Assembly: GCF_000717055.1 (NCBI RefSeq)
Contig: NZ_JNXI01000021.1
Span: forward strand, 1 to 64,000
Length of the DNA: 64,000 bases
Source: Streptomyces iakyrus
GTDB taxonomy: Bacteria > Actinomycetota > Actinomycetes > Streptomycetales > Streptomycetaceae
Direction: 5' to 3'
Position 1 is the stretch's first letter. Each line of letters begins with the position of its first letter. A model generated the notes under the pieces. It was not told where the DNA came from and ran no database searches. It worked only from the letters and a program-made list of their open reading frames with translations. The position numbers were made by a program, and so were the translations under genes. Shown piece after piece: positions 31,542 to 39,451 of this stretch.

Positions 31542-33452
31542 CTACCTCCGCACGAGTCGCACCGACAGACCGCCGGCCGTGTGGACGGGGACGGCCAGCA
31601 GCGTCTCGGAGTCCAGCTCGACCCGGTCGAACCGGCCGCGCAGCTGTGCGGCGGACAGGACGGGAAGGGTCGTCCCGGCGACCGGCGGCCGCTCCGAGTC
31701 GAGCCGCAGCGACAGCACGCTGCCCCGGCCGAGCAGGACCCGCCGGCTCACCGTGAGGGCGGGGCCGTGGTTCCTGCGGAGCAGCAGCTCCAGCGCCGAC
31801 TCGCCGTCCTGGACGTACGAGCCGCGCACCCGCAGCACCTTGTCCGCGCGCAGCGTGCCGCCGGTGACCCGGACGTCGCCCTCGCCCAGCGCGTTCGGCG
31901 CCCCGGCGACCAGCACGCCGTCCTCGACGACGGTCCCGCCGTGATAGCGGTTGTGGCCCGTCAGGGTGAGCGTGCCCGAGCCACGCTTGGTCAGACCGCC
32001 GTCGCCCTCGATGTCGTTGCGCCAGCTGTCGGCCGCGTGGAAGCCGCCGGCCGCCGCGTCCAGCGTCACGGTGACGTCCCGGTCGAACGCGCCGTAACCG
32101 TCCGCCGCGGCGAACAGGTTCAGCCGGCCCCACTGCTCGAAGCCGTCCAGCAGGACATAGCCGGAGGGCAGCGCCGTCGTCCGCAGCACCTCGCGCCGCT
32201 GGGCCGCGCTCAGGTACGGAAGGCGCGTCTCCAGCAGTACCTCCGCGCCCTTCGGCACGGTGAGCGGGTCCTTGCGGCCCCGGCGCGGCAGGACGTACGT
32301 CAACCGGTGGGCGACCGAGCGGGCGTTGGCGGCACGGTCGGCGTAGGCGTCCCCGGCGCCCGGGTGGGCGTAGTCGTACAGCGTGTCCGCCGTGGTGCCG
32401 GTGCGCTGCGTGAAGTAGGCGAGGGCCTGGGCGCGGGCCGCCGCCTTGAGCTCCGCGTTCGCCGGGTCGGCCAGGGTGGCAGCGGCCAGCGCGGTGGCCA
32501 TGATCCGTCCGCCGATCACGTCGACGGGGGAGTGCATGCCCGCCACGATGCGGGTGTGGGCCAGCTCCAGGGCACGCGTCACCAGCTCCTGGAAACGCTC
32601 GGGAACCGCGTACGCGTACGCCAGCGACGCCAGGTGCAGGGCATTGGTGTGGCCACTGGGGAAACCGCCGTCCTCGGCGGGCTTGTCGCCACGCTGGCGC
32701 AGCAGCTGCGGGGCGACGACGACCTTCGACTCGTACACCGGGAAGCCGAACTCGTCCGTCTCGCCGGTGTCGACGACCTCGCTTTCCTCGTTCATCCGCC
32801 ACGGGCGCGGGTACTGGTAGGCGAACTTGGCCGGGTTGCTGGAGGCCCAGTTGCCGCGCAAGGTGTCCACCAGCCGGGCCACGAGGCCGAGTTCGGAGTC
32901 GTACGAGCCCGCGCCCAGTGCGGAGCCGGCCGGGGCGTCGGCGGGCACGGCATCGCTGATCTTGGCCGATGGGGTGCCGTCCGGGGCGCTGGTGATCGAA
33001 GTGACCGCCTTGGCGCCCGTCTTGTAGAGCGCGGCGAGCGGGCCGAGGCCGCCGATCATGGAGTAGCTCTGGTGCTGGCGGTCAATGACGAAGGCTTCCT
33101 TGGCCTCCGCCTCGGTGCGGTCGGCGGTGATCCGCTCGCAGTAACGCACGTTGGAGCGCAGCACGTCCGGCATGAGCGGGATGCCGGTGTTCCAGGTGCC
33201 GGTCTTCCACACCTGGGCGAAGCCCCCGAGAGCCCGGACGACCGCGTTGGTCTCGGGGGTCTGGTTCGCCAGGACGTTCGTCTTGTAGTCGTCGACGAAC
33301 GCGGCGGGAGCGGTGGCGGCCTTGGCGTCCGCGGCACCCAGCCACCCGACGAGGGTCGGCGCGGCGACCAGCGCGGCCGAGCCGCCCAGGGAAGTTCTGA
33401 GGAAGCCCCTCCGGTTCAGGGTGGGGGAGTGGTGCCCGGCGGATGACGGCAT
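31542..33452 (-). CDS. Tat-exported PAP2-family acid phosphatase with autotransporter-like repeat region
   Basis: A 636-residue protein. The N-terminus carries a twin-arginine signal (LNRRGFLRTSLGGSAALVA). The complete PAP2 signature is present: K209-x6-R216-P217, PSGH at 265-268, and R301-x5-H307-x3-D311, so it should be active as an acid phosphatase; a vanadium haloperoxidase is the alternative from the same fold. From about 470 onwards the C-terminal part contains GSGTLTLTGHNRYHGGTVVE and GVLVAGAPNALGEGDVRV, like passenger-associated beta-helix repeats of autotransporters. GAGAGG precedes ATG 33452. Confidence 0.87.
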   Translation of the reverse strand: MPSSAGHHSPTLNRRGFLRTSLGGSAALVAAPTLVGWLGAADAKAATAPAAFVDDYKTNVLANQTPETNAVVRALGGFAQVWKTGTWNTGIPLMPDVLRSNVRYCERITADRTEAEAKEAFVIDRQHQSYSMIGGLGPLAALYKTGAKAVTSITSAPDGTPSAKISDAVPADAPAGSALGAGSYDSELGLVARLVDTLRGNWASSNPAKFAYQYPRPWRMNEESEVVDTGETDEFGFPVYESKVVVAPQLLRQRGDKPAEDGGFPSGHTNALHLASLAYAYAVPERFQELVTRALELAHTRIVAGMHSPVDVIGGRIMATALAAATLADPANAELKAAARAQALAYFTQRTGTTADTLYDYAHPGAGDAYADRAANARSVAHRLTYVLPRRGRKDPLTVPKGAEVLLETRLPYLSAAQRREVLRTTALPSGYVLLDGFEQWGRLNLFAAADGYGAFDRDVTVTLDAAAGGFHAADSWRNDIEGDGGLTKRGSGTLTLTGHNRYHGGTVVEDGVLVAGAPNALGEGDVRVTGGTLRADKVLRVRGSYVQDGESALELLLRRNHGPALTVSRRVLLGRGSVLSLRLDSERPPVAGTTLPVLSAAQLRGRFDRVELDSETLLAVPVHTAGGLSVRLVRR

Positions 33453-33591
33453 GGGTGTGCCTCTCTTCAGTTCTTCGGAGATGTGACCGGGGAAAGTCGT
33501 GCGATCTTGCCTGATTCGAAGGCCGAGCCGTGTCCCGTCGAAGAGGGTTCGGCGGCCGGGAGGTGTCCCACGGATGAACGCACGGCCCGGC

Positions 33592-34491
33592 TCACCGCAG
33601 CGACCGCGCCAGCGCCACCGCGCCCTCGACCGGTGGTACGCGAAGGGGTCTGGCGCGGGCCGTGGGCAGCGTCTCGGCCAGGGCGACGGTGAACGCGTCG
33701 AACAGCTCCGGCTGGGACAGCACGGTGCCGCCCGCCACGACCACGTCGTCGACCGCCACCCCGCGGTCGGCGAGCCGGGTGACCAGCGCGGCAAGCGCCC
33801 AGCCCGCCTCGTCGATCACGGTCCGGGCGAGCGCGGAGCCGTCGGCGGCCGCCGCGAAGACGACGGGGGCGTGCCGGCCCCACTCGGCGGAAACGTCCGT
33901 CGCCCTTTCCAAAGCCGCGCCCAGCGCGGGGACCTCGGGCACGTCGAGCGCGGCGATGAGCCCGAGCGCGAGCGCGTCGGGCCGCTCCCCGCGGTCGTGG
34001 GCGGCCCACGCGGCCCGGGCCGCCTCCCGGACGAGCCCGGCGGCGCCGCCCTCGTCGCCGAGGACCGCGCCCCAGCCGCCCACCTGGACGGCGGTGCCGT
34101 CGGGCAGCCGCCCCACGGCCACCGAACCGGTGCCGGCGACCAGGCCGACACCCTTGTCCAGACCGGCCGCGGGGACGAGGAGCTGGGCGTCGCCCACCAC
34201 CAGCGCGGGCGCGTCGAAGTGCAGCTGGAGCGCGGCGCGGATCTGGGCGCACTGGCGGGGGGTCTCGCAGGCGTGCCCGCCGACGGCCACCGCGGACGGA
34301 CGGGCACCTGCCGGAAGCGCGTCGGCGACCAGCGCGGCCAGCCACCCGGCGGCTGCCACCGGGTCGTGCGGCCGCCAGCCGCCGCTCGCACGGATGTGGT
34401 CGGCCACGAGGGCCTCGCCCGCGAGCGCGCGGAGATGCGTCTTGGTGCCGCCCACGTCGATACCGACCACGAGCGTCGCGATGTCCTGCAC
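33592..34491 (-). CDS. BadF/BadG-type ATPase family sugar kinase (GlcNAc-kinase-like)
   Basis: A 299-residue ASKHA-fold kinase: GIDVGGTKTHLRAL at the N-terminus (phosphate 1 loop), AVAVGGHACETPRQCAQI, and the second phosphate loop GLVAGTGSVAVG, then GGWGAVLGDEGGAAGLVREA. These match N-acetylglucosamine/glucosamine kinases of the BadF group. It is divergent from the ROK repressor and probably shares the operator at 34619. It likely phosphorylates the amino sugar or sugar imported by the cluster B transporter; substrate is inferred. Confidence 0.85.
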   Translation of the reverse strand: MQDIATLVVGIDVGGTKTHLRALAGEALVADHIRASGGWRPHDPVAAAGWLAALVADALPAGARPSAVAVGGHACETPRQCAQIRAALQLHFDAPALVVGDAQLLVPAAGLDKGVGLVAGTGSVAVGRLPDGTAVQVGGWGAVLGDEGGAAGLVREAARAAWAAHDRGERPDALALGLIAALDVPEVPALGAALERATDVSAEWGRHAPVVFAAAADGSALARTVIDEAGWALAALVTRLADRGVAVDDVVVAGGTVLSQPELFDAFTVALAETLPTARARPLRVPPVEGAVALARSLR

Positions 34492-34618
34492 GGAACCCCT
34501 TTCGTCGTTGCGCTGTGCTGCGACGGTGGGCGAACCGTGCCTGAGGGGCGGGCAGTTGAAGGACTAGGGAAGCCCCGGGACGGGCTTCTGGCGGAGCACG
34601 GCAGGCGAGTACCGTGAA

Positions 34619-34644
34619 CTTCGTTAGGAAGTTAACTAACGAAG
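34619..34644. promoter_or_regulatory. Candidate ROK operator between kinase and regulator
   Basis: CTTCGTTAG (34619-34627) and CTAACGAAG (34636-34644) are exact inverted 9-bp arms around GAAGTTAA. It is the most AT-rich element of this 292-bp divergent region, and lies 128 bp before the kinase start and 140 bp before the ROK start. The TTAGGAA half recalls operators I remember for the ROK regulator CsnR of chitosan oligosaccharide uptake. Confidence 0.65.
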
Positions 34645-34683
34645 TACAGTGCGTCAAGAGGAATGCCTTCGCCGCGTCCCGTG

Positions 34684-34733
34684 GAGACGACCCGAGACCA
34701 TCCGAGACGACCCGAGACGATCCGGGACGGTCG
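34684..34733 (+). repeat. Five-unit 10-bp direct repeat upstream of the ROK gene
   Basis: Five successive units with 10-bp period: GAGACGACCC, GAGACCATCC, GAGACGACCC, GAGACGATCC, GGGACGGTCG. The period equals one helical turn. If translation starts upstream it would be coding, but conserved ROK sequence begins 3' of it. Confidence 0.75.
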
Positions 34734-34783
34734 GCCCGGGAGCGCGGCCCGTTACCCGTGTGGGGGAACTGTTGGAACCTGAC

Positions 34784-35917
34784 GTGGCAAGAGCCCCCCG
34801 CCTGACCGAGAGCGCGGGCGCGGTGTTCGCCGTACTGGCCGGGGCCGGCCGCGCGACCCGGCCGCAGCTCGCGAGTCTCGCGGGCCTGTCGAAGCCGACG
34901 GTGTCCGCCGCCGTCGCCGAACTGGAGGGCGTCCGGCTTGCCGCCCACTCCGGCACGGCCTCCAGCGGCACCGGACGCAACGCCGCGGTCTACCGTCTCG
35001 GGCCGGCCGCGGGGGCCGTGCTCGCCGTCGACCTCGGCCCCGCCCTCACCCGGGTCCGCGGCTGCGCCCTGGACGGCACGCTGCTCGCCGAGGCCACCGG
35101 CTCCCGGGCGGGCGCCGCCGACGTCGTGCGCGAGGCGCTCGACGCGCTGCCCGCCGACGCCCCGCTGCGGACCATCGTCGTCGCCGTCGGTGACGTCACC
35201 GCGCCGCGCAAGGAGGGCGCCGGCATGCGTCCGGCGACCGCCAAGGCGGGCCCCGTCTTCGACGCCGTGGCCGTCGCGCTGCCACCGGGCGTCCCCGTCC
35301 ACCTGGAGAACAACGTCAACTGCGCCGCCCTGGCCGAGCTGCACGAGGGTGCCGCCCGGGGCCGGAACACCTTCGGCTACCTGCGCATCGGCGTCGGTAT
35401 CGGCCTCGGCATCGTCGTCGGCGGCCAGGTGCTCAGCGGAGCGAACGGCGCGGCCGGTGAGCTGGCCCGGCTGCCCTACCCGTGGGACGACGGCCGTGAG
35501 CCCCGCCACGAGGCCCTGGAGGAGTACATCGGCGCGCGCTCCCTGCTGCGGCGCGCGGCCGAGGCCTGGCCGGACACCGACGGGCCGTGCCCCGACACCG
35601 CCGAGCAGCTCTTCGCCCTCGCCGCACAGGGCCGTACCGCCGCCCGCGCCGTCGTCGACCGCCACGCCGTGGACGTGGGCCGGCTCGCCGCCGCCGTGAC
35701 CGCGGTCCTGGACCCGGGGCTGGTCGTGCTGGGGGGCAGCACCGGCGCGTACCCGCAGCTCCTGCGGGGTGTGAGGGCCGAGCTCGCCCGGCTGAGCTGG
35801 CCCACCGAAGTCGTCAGCAGCACGGTCGGCGATCTCGGCACCGTCGTGGGCGCCGCCCGGCTGGCGGTCTCCCGAGGAGTCCAAACCGTGACCGAGTCCG
35901 CGAGGGCGAAGGATTGA
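34784..35917 (+). CDS. ROK-family transcriptional regulator of cluster B
   Basis: About 377 residues. A winged helix with RATRPQLASLAGLSKPTVSAAV (split here: ASLAGLSKPTVSAAVAELE) lies near residues 25-50. The ROK domain has VLAVDLGPALTRVRG, HLENNVNCAALAELHEGAAR, LRIGVGIGLGIVVGGQVL and GANGAAGELARLPYPWDD. No zinc-cysteine cluster is present. Starts are uncertain: GTG 34784 with GGAA upstream is used; GTG 34760 is in frame. It probably represses itself, the divergent kinase and the transporter genes that follow. Confidence 0.87.
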   Translation: MARAPRLTESAGAVFAVLAGAGRATRPQLASLAGLSKPTVSAAVAELEGVRLAAHSGTASSGTGRNAAVYRLGPAAGAVLAVDLGPALTRVRGCALDGTLLAEATGSRAGAADVVREALDALPADAPLRTIVVAVGDVTAPRKEGAGMRPATAKAGPVFDAVAVALPPGVPVHLENNVNCAALAELHEGAARGRNTFGYLRIGVGIGLGIVVGGQVLSGANGAAGELARLPYPWDDGREPRHEALEEYIGARSLLRRAAEAWPDTDGPCPDTAEQLFALAAQGRTAARAVVDRHAVDVGRLAAAVTAVLDPGLVVLGGSTGAYPQLLRGVRAELARLSWPTEVVSSTVGDLGTVVGAARLAVSRGVQTVTESARAKD

Positions 35918-35948
35918 CGGCCTCCGACTCGATCTGCCAATGTCCGGA

Positions 35949-35959
35949 CAAGCGCTTTC
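35949..35959 (+). promoter_or_regulatory. LacI-type operator motif upstream of cluster B binding protein
   Basis: CAAGCGCTTTC, identical over 11 bp to the site at 20000, about 230 bp before the binding-protein start. It suggests that the transporter genes have their own promoter under a LacI-family protein in addition to ROK control. Confidence 0.45.
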
Positions 35960-36191
35960 TAAGTCGGCCGGGACGCCGACTCCGGGTGAGCCTCCCGCCC
36001 GTACGCGAAGTACGGCAGCCGCACGAGGGCGAGCTTGTGCGACGCCGGCCGTCATGGCCGGGGACACCACCCGTCAAGGCGACGCGGCCGGGCGAGGCCG
36101 TGCCCCCGGAAAGCGACATCTCCTTCACAATGCACCAGTGCCGCCTCGGCCGGCCCCGTGCTTCCTCCGCTACGACGAAAAGGGATCGAAG

Positions 36192-37520
36192 ATGATCAGT
36201 GTGGGTGTGCGGCGCTCCCGCCGACTCGGCCGCGGCGGCATACGCCGCGTGGTTCCCCTCGCTGCCGTGGCCACGGCAGGTGCCCTTCTGCTCTCCGCCT
36301 GCGGCTCGGGTGGGGACTCGGGCGGGACGTCCAAGTCGCTGACGTTCTGGATCTCCACGGTTCCCGGGCAGGACGCGGGCTGGAAGAAGATGGTGGCGCA
36401 GTACAAGAAGGAAGCCGGCGTCACCGTCAAGCTCGTCAACATCCCCTACGACGGTTACCCGACGAAGCTGCACAACGCCGCGCAGGCGAACTCGCTGCCC
36501 GACGTGGCGGCCGTGCCGGCACTGGACCCGATCTGGGCGAACAAGCTGATCGACCTGAGCTCCATCGCCAACAAGAAGAGCAACAAGATCAACGCCAACT
36601 TCGTCGCGAAGGACTCGTCCGGGAAGGTGCTGTCCATCCCCTCGGACGTCACCGCGTCCGGCATGTTCATCAACAAGACCCTGTTCAAGAAGGCCGGTGT
36701 CTCCTTCCCCACCTCGCCGGAGAAGACCTGGACCTGGACCGAGTTCATCAAGGCGGCGAACAAGGTCCGCGAGAAGACCGGCGCCAAGTACTCCCTGACC
36801 TTCGACCAGTCGCCGTCCCGGCTGCGGGCCATGGTGTACGAGATGGGCGGCAAGTACGTCCACGCGGACTCCTCCGGCAAGTTCTCCGTGGACGCGGCCA
36901 CCAAGAAGGCCGTGAACACCTTCGTCGGATGGAACGACAACAAGACCATGCCGAAGTCGGTGTGGACCAGCGGTGCCGACCCGTCCGCCATGTTCCAGAG
37001 CGGTGACGTGGTCGCCTACTGGTCCGGCGTGTGGCAGGTCGCCGCCTTCTCCGAGAGCATCAAGAAGTTCGACTGGGCCAGCGTCCCGACTCCCGCCCAG
37101 CCGGTGCAGGCCAGCGACGTCAACAGCGGCGGCATGATGGTCGGCTTCAACAACAACGGTGACGCCGCCACCGCCGCGCAGAAGTTCCTGTCCTGGATCT
37201 ACGAGCCGGACAACTACCGCGTGCTGTGCGAGGCCTCGGGCTTCCTGCCGGTCGAGACCGGCCTGAACCCGAAGTACCCCTTCAAGTCCGAGGCGGCGCA
37301 GGCGGCGTTCAAGCTGTACAACGAGTCGATCCCGCTCTACGCCCCGATCTCCGGCTACTTCAACGGCGCGCAGACGAAGTGGGTGCTGAAGGGCAAGAGC
37401 CTCACCGAGGACCCGACCAAGACGGAACTCGGCAAGGCGATCAACGGCCAGCAGTCGCCCGACAAGGCGCTGGACAACATCGTGGCCGGCTACAACCAGC
37501 AGGTCGGCGGGGGATCGTAG
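36192..37520 (+). CDS. Sugar ABC transporter substrate-binding lipoprotein, cluster B
   Basis: A 442-residue lipoprotein. The signal ends LLLSAC with Cys37 lipidated and a GSGGDSGG linker. The mature domain reads SLTFWISTVPGQDAGWKKM, then NIPYDGYPTKLHNAAQANSL and PDVAAVPALDPIWAN, a CUT1-type binding protein. AAGGGA precedes the ATG. A strong hairpin follows the gene and the two permeases come next. No ATPase gene is present, so a shared MsiK-type ATPase is expected. Confidence 0.92.
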   Translation: MISVGVRRSRRLGRGGIRRVVPLAAVATAGALLLSACGSGGDSGGTSKSLTFWISTVPGQDAGWKKMVAQYKKEAGVTVKLVNIPYDGYPTKLHNAAQANSLPDVAAVPALDPIWANKLIDLSSIANKKSNKINANFVAKDSSGKVLSIPSDVTASGMFINKTLFKKAGVSFPTSPEKTWTWTEFIKAANKVREKTGAKYSLTFDQSPSRLRAMVYEMGGKYVHADSSGKFSVDAATKKAVNTFVGWNDNKTMPKSVWTSGADPSAMFQSGDVVAYWSGVWQVAAFSESIKKFDWASVPTPAQPVQASDVNSGGMMVGFNNNGDAATAAQKFLSWIYEPDNYRVLCEASGFLPVETGLNPKYPFKSEAAQAAFKLYNESIPLYAPISGYFNGAQTKWVLKGKSLTEDPTKTELGKAINGQQSPDKALDNIVAGYNQQVGGGS

Positions 37521-37531
37521 GCCGACGGGCC

Positions 37532-37561
37532 CGGGCGGCGGTGTCCCGGCCCCGCCGCCCG
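37532..37561 (+). terminator. Intercistronic hairpin between binding protein and permeases
   Basis: CGGGCGGCGG (37532-37541) and CCGCCGCCCG (37552-37561) form a perfect 10-bp stem with a 10-nt loop, 12 bp after the binding-protein stop. It probably attenuates transcription or protects the upstream mRNA so that binding protein is made in excess over permeases. Confidence 0.6.
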
Positions 37562-37638
37562 GCCCCGGGCGCCCACGTGATGCCGGGTTCACGGCGTGAG
37601 CCCACAGCAATCCATTCCACCAGCACGGAGTCAGGAAG

Positions 37639-38550
37639 ATGACAAAACGCGCCTCGGACGTGACCGTGAGCCCGCCCAGGAGACGCAGCAAGTACACCGT
37701 CGCGCCGCTCGTCCTCATCGCGGCCAACGTCGTGCTGTTCGCGCTGTTCTTCATGTGGCCGGCGGTGATCGGGCTCGTCTACTCCTTCACGAACTACACG
37801 GGCGTAGGCGCGTTCCAGTTCGTCGGACTGGACAACTACAGCAAACTGTTCGGGGACTCCACCTTCTACGACGCGACGACCCGGACGCTGCTGTACACCG
37901 TCCTCTTCGTGCCGCTGAACTTCGTGTTCTCGCTGCTCATCGCCAACGTGCTGGTGAGCAAGCACGCCAAGGGTGTGTCGGTCGCCCGCATCTTCTTCTT
38001 CATCCCGTGGCTTCTGTCGCCCATCGTCGTGGGTGTCCTGTGGCGGTGGCTGTTCGGGGAGAACTTCGGACTGGTCAACTACCTCATCGAGAAGGCCGGC
38101 GGAAGCGCCGTTCCGTGGCAGTCGAACGCGGACCTGTCGCTGCTGGTCGTGGTGGTGGCGGCATCCTGGGCCTGGACGGGCTTCTCCATGCTGCTGTTCA
38201 TCGCGGCGATCAAGAACGTACCGACGTCGTACTACGAGGCGGCCGCGCTCGACGGCGCCGGACCATGGCGCCAGTTCATGAGCATCACGCTGCCGAGCAT
38301 CGCGCCGACGTCCTTCATCGTCATCCTGCTCAACACGATCCACGCGATGAAGGAATACCCGCTGTTCGCCTCCCTCAACAACGGCGGACCCGGAACATCG
38401 AACAACCTGCTGGTCCAGTACATCTACCAGACCGGCTTCAAATCGGGCCAGATCGGCTACGCGAGCGCCGCGTCGTTCGTGCTCATGCTCATCCTGATGG
38501 CCGTCGCGATCGTCCAGCTGATCGTCAACCGGCGGGTGGAGAACCGATGA
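37639..38550 (+). CDS. Sugar ABC transporter permease (MalF-type), cluster B
   Basis: A 303-residue permease with first helix LVLIAANVVLFALFFMWPAV, FTNYTGVGAFQFVGLDNYSK and the ATPase-docking EAA loop YYEAAALDGAGPWRQFMSIT near residue 205. GGAGTCAGGAAG precedes the ATG. Its stop overlaps the next permease in an ATGA arrangement, so the two subunits are coupled. Confidence 0.92.
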   Translation: MTKRASDVTVSPPRRRSKYTVAPLVLIAANVVLFALFFMWPAVIGLVYSFTNYTGVGAFQFVGLDNYSKLFGDSTFYDATTRTLLYTVLFVPLNFVFSLLIANVLVSKHAKGVSVARIFFFIPWLLSPIVVGVLWRWLFGENFGLVNYLIEKAGGSAVPWQSNADLSLLVVVVAASWAWTGFSMLLFIAAIKNVPTSYYEAAALDGAGPWRQFMSITLPSIAPTSFIVILLNTIHAMKEYPLFASLNNGGPGTSNNLLVQYIYQTGFKSGQIGYASAASFVLMLILMAVAIVQLIVNRRVENR

Positions 38551-39449
38551 CAACCACAGACACGCCGCGCAAGGCCGACTCCACGCCCGGACGGGCTGTG
38601 CCCAGGAAGCGGTCCGGCAGCGCGGCCAGTGGCGGGCTCCGGCGCGCGATCCCCGCGACGACACTCCTGTGGGTCCTGGCGGCCCTCTACGGCGTGCCGG
38701 TGCTGTGGTTCGTCCTCAGCTCCTTCAAGCCGGCCGGAGACCTGTTCTCCCTCCCGCTGACGCTGTTCCCGACGAACCCCACCGTGTCGGGTTACGAGGC
38801 GGCGTGGGACAGCGCCAACTTCTCCCAGTACTTCATCAACACCGCCATCGTGTGTGTGATCGCGACGATCCTCACAGTGGGAGTCAGCTGCTGTACCGGC
38901 TACGCGCTGGCCAAGTACGACAACAAGTGGCTCAAGGCCTTCTTCGTCGGCATCCTGGCCACCACGATGCTGCCCGGCGAGGTCATGCTCGCCCCGCTCT
39001 TCCTGGTGGTCCGCGACCTCGGCCTCTACAACTCGCTCGCCGGCATCATCCTCCCGGCTTTGCTCACCGCCACCGGATGCTTCATGTTCCGCCAGTTCTT
39101 CCTGACGGTCCCCGACGAGCTCATCGAGGCCGCCCGCATCGACGGCGCGCGCGAGCTGTCGATCTTCCTGAGGATCATGGTGCCGATCTCCCGGCCCATC
39201 ATGCTGACGCTCGCCATCCTCTCCTTCCAGTGGCGGTGGAACGACTACATCTGGCCGCTGCTGATGCTCAACGACCCCGAGAAGTTCACCGTGCAGATCG
39301 GCATCCAGAGCCTCGTCGGGGCGCAGAACATCAACTGGTCGGTGCTGCTGGGCGGTTCGGTCATCTCCATGGTCCCGCTGATCGTGGTCTTCCTGGTCTT
39401 CCAGCGGTACGTCATGAACGCCGACATCAACGCCGGACTGAAGGACTGA
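38547..39449 (+). CDS. Sugar ABC transporter permease (MalG-type), cluster B
   Basis: A 300-residue permease beginning MTTTDTPRKADSTPG, first helix TTLLWVLAALYGVPVLWFVL, and EAA loop LIEAARIDGARELSIFLRI near residue 190, followed by WRWNDYIWPLLMLND. It starts within the stop of the MalF-type gene and ends 2 bp before the next gene. It completes the importer with its partner permease. Confidence 0.92.
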   Translation: MTTTDTPRKADSTPGRAVPRKRSGSAASGGLRRAIPATTLLWVLAALYGVPVLWFVLSSFKPAGDLFSLPLTLFPTNPTVSGYEAAWDSANFSQYFINTAIVCVIATILTVGVSCCTGYALAKYDNKWLKAFFVGILATTMLPGEVMLAPLFLVVRDLGLYNSLAGIILPALLTATGCFMFRQFFLTVPDELIEAARIDGARELSIFLRIMVPISRPIMLTLAILSFQWRWNDYIWPLLMLNDPEKFTVQIGIQSLVGAQNINWSVLLGGSVISMVPLIVVFLVFQRYVMNADINAGLKD

Positions 39450-39451
39450 CC

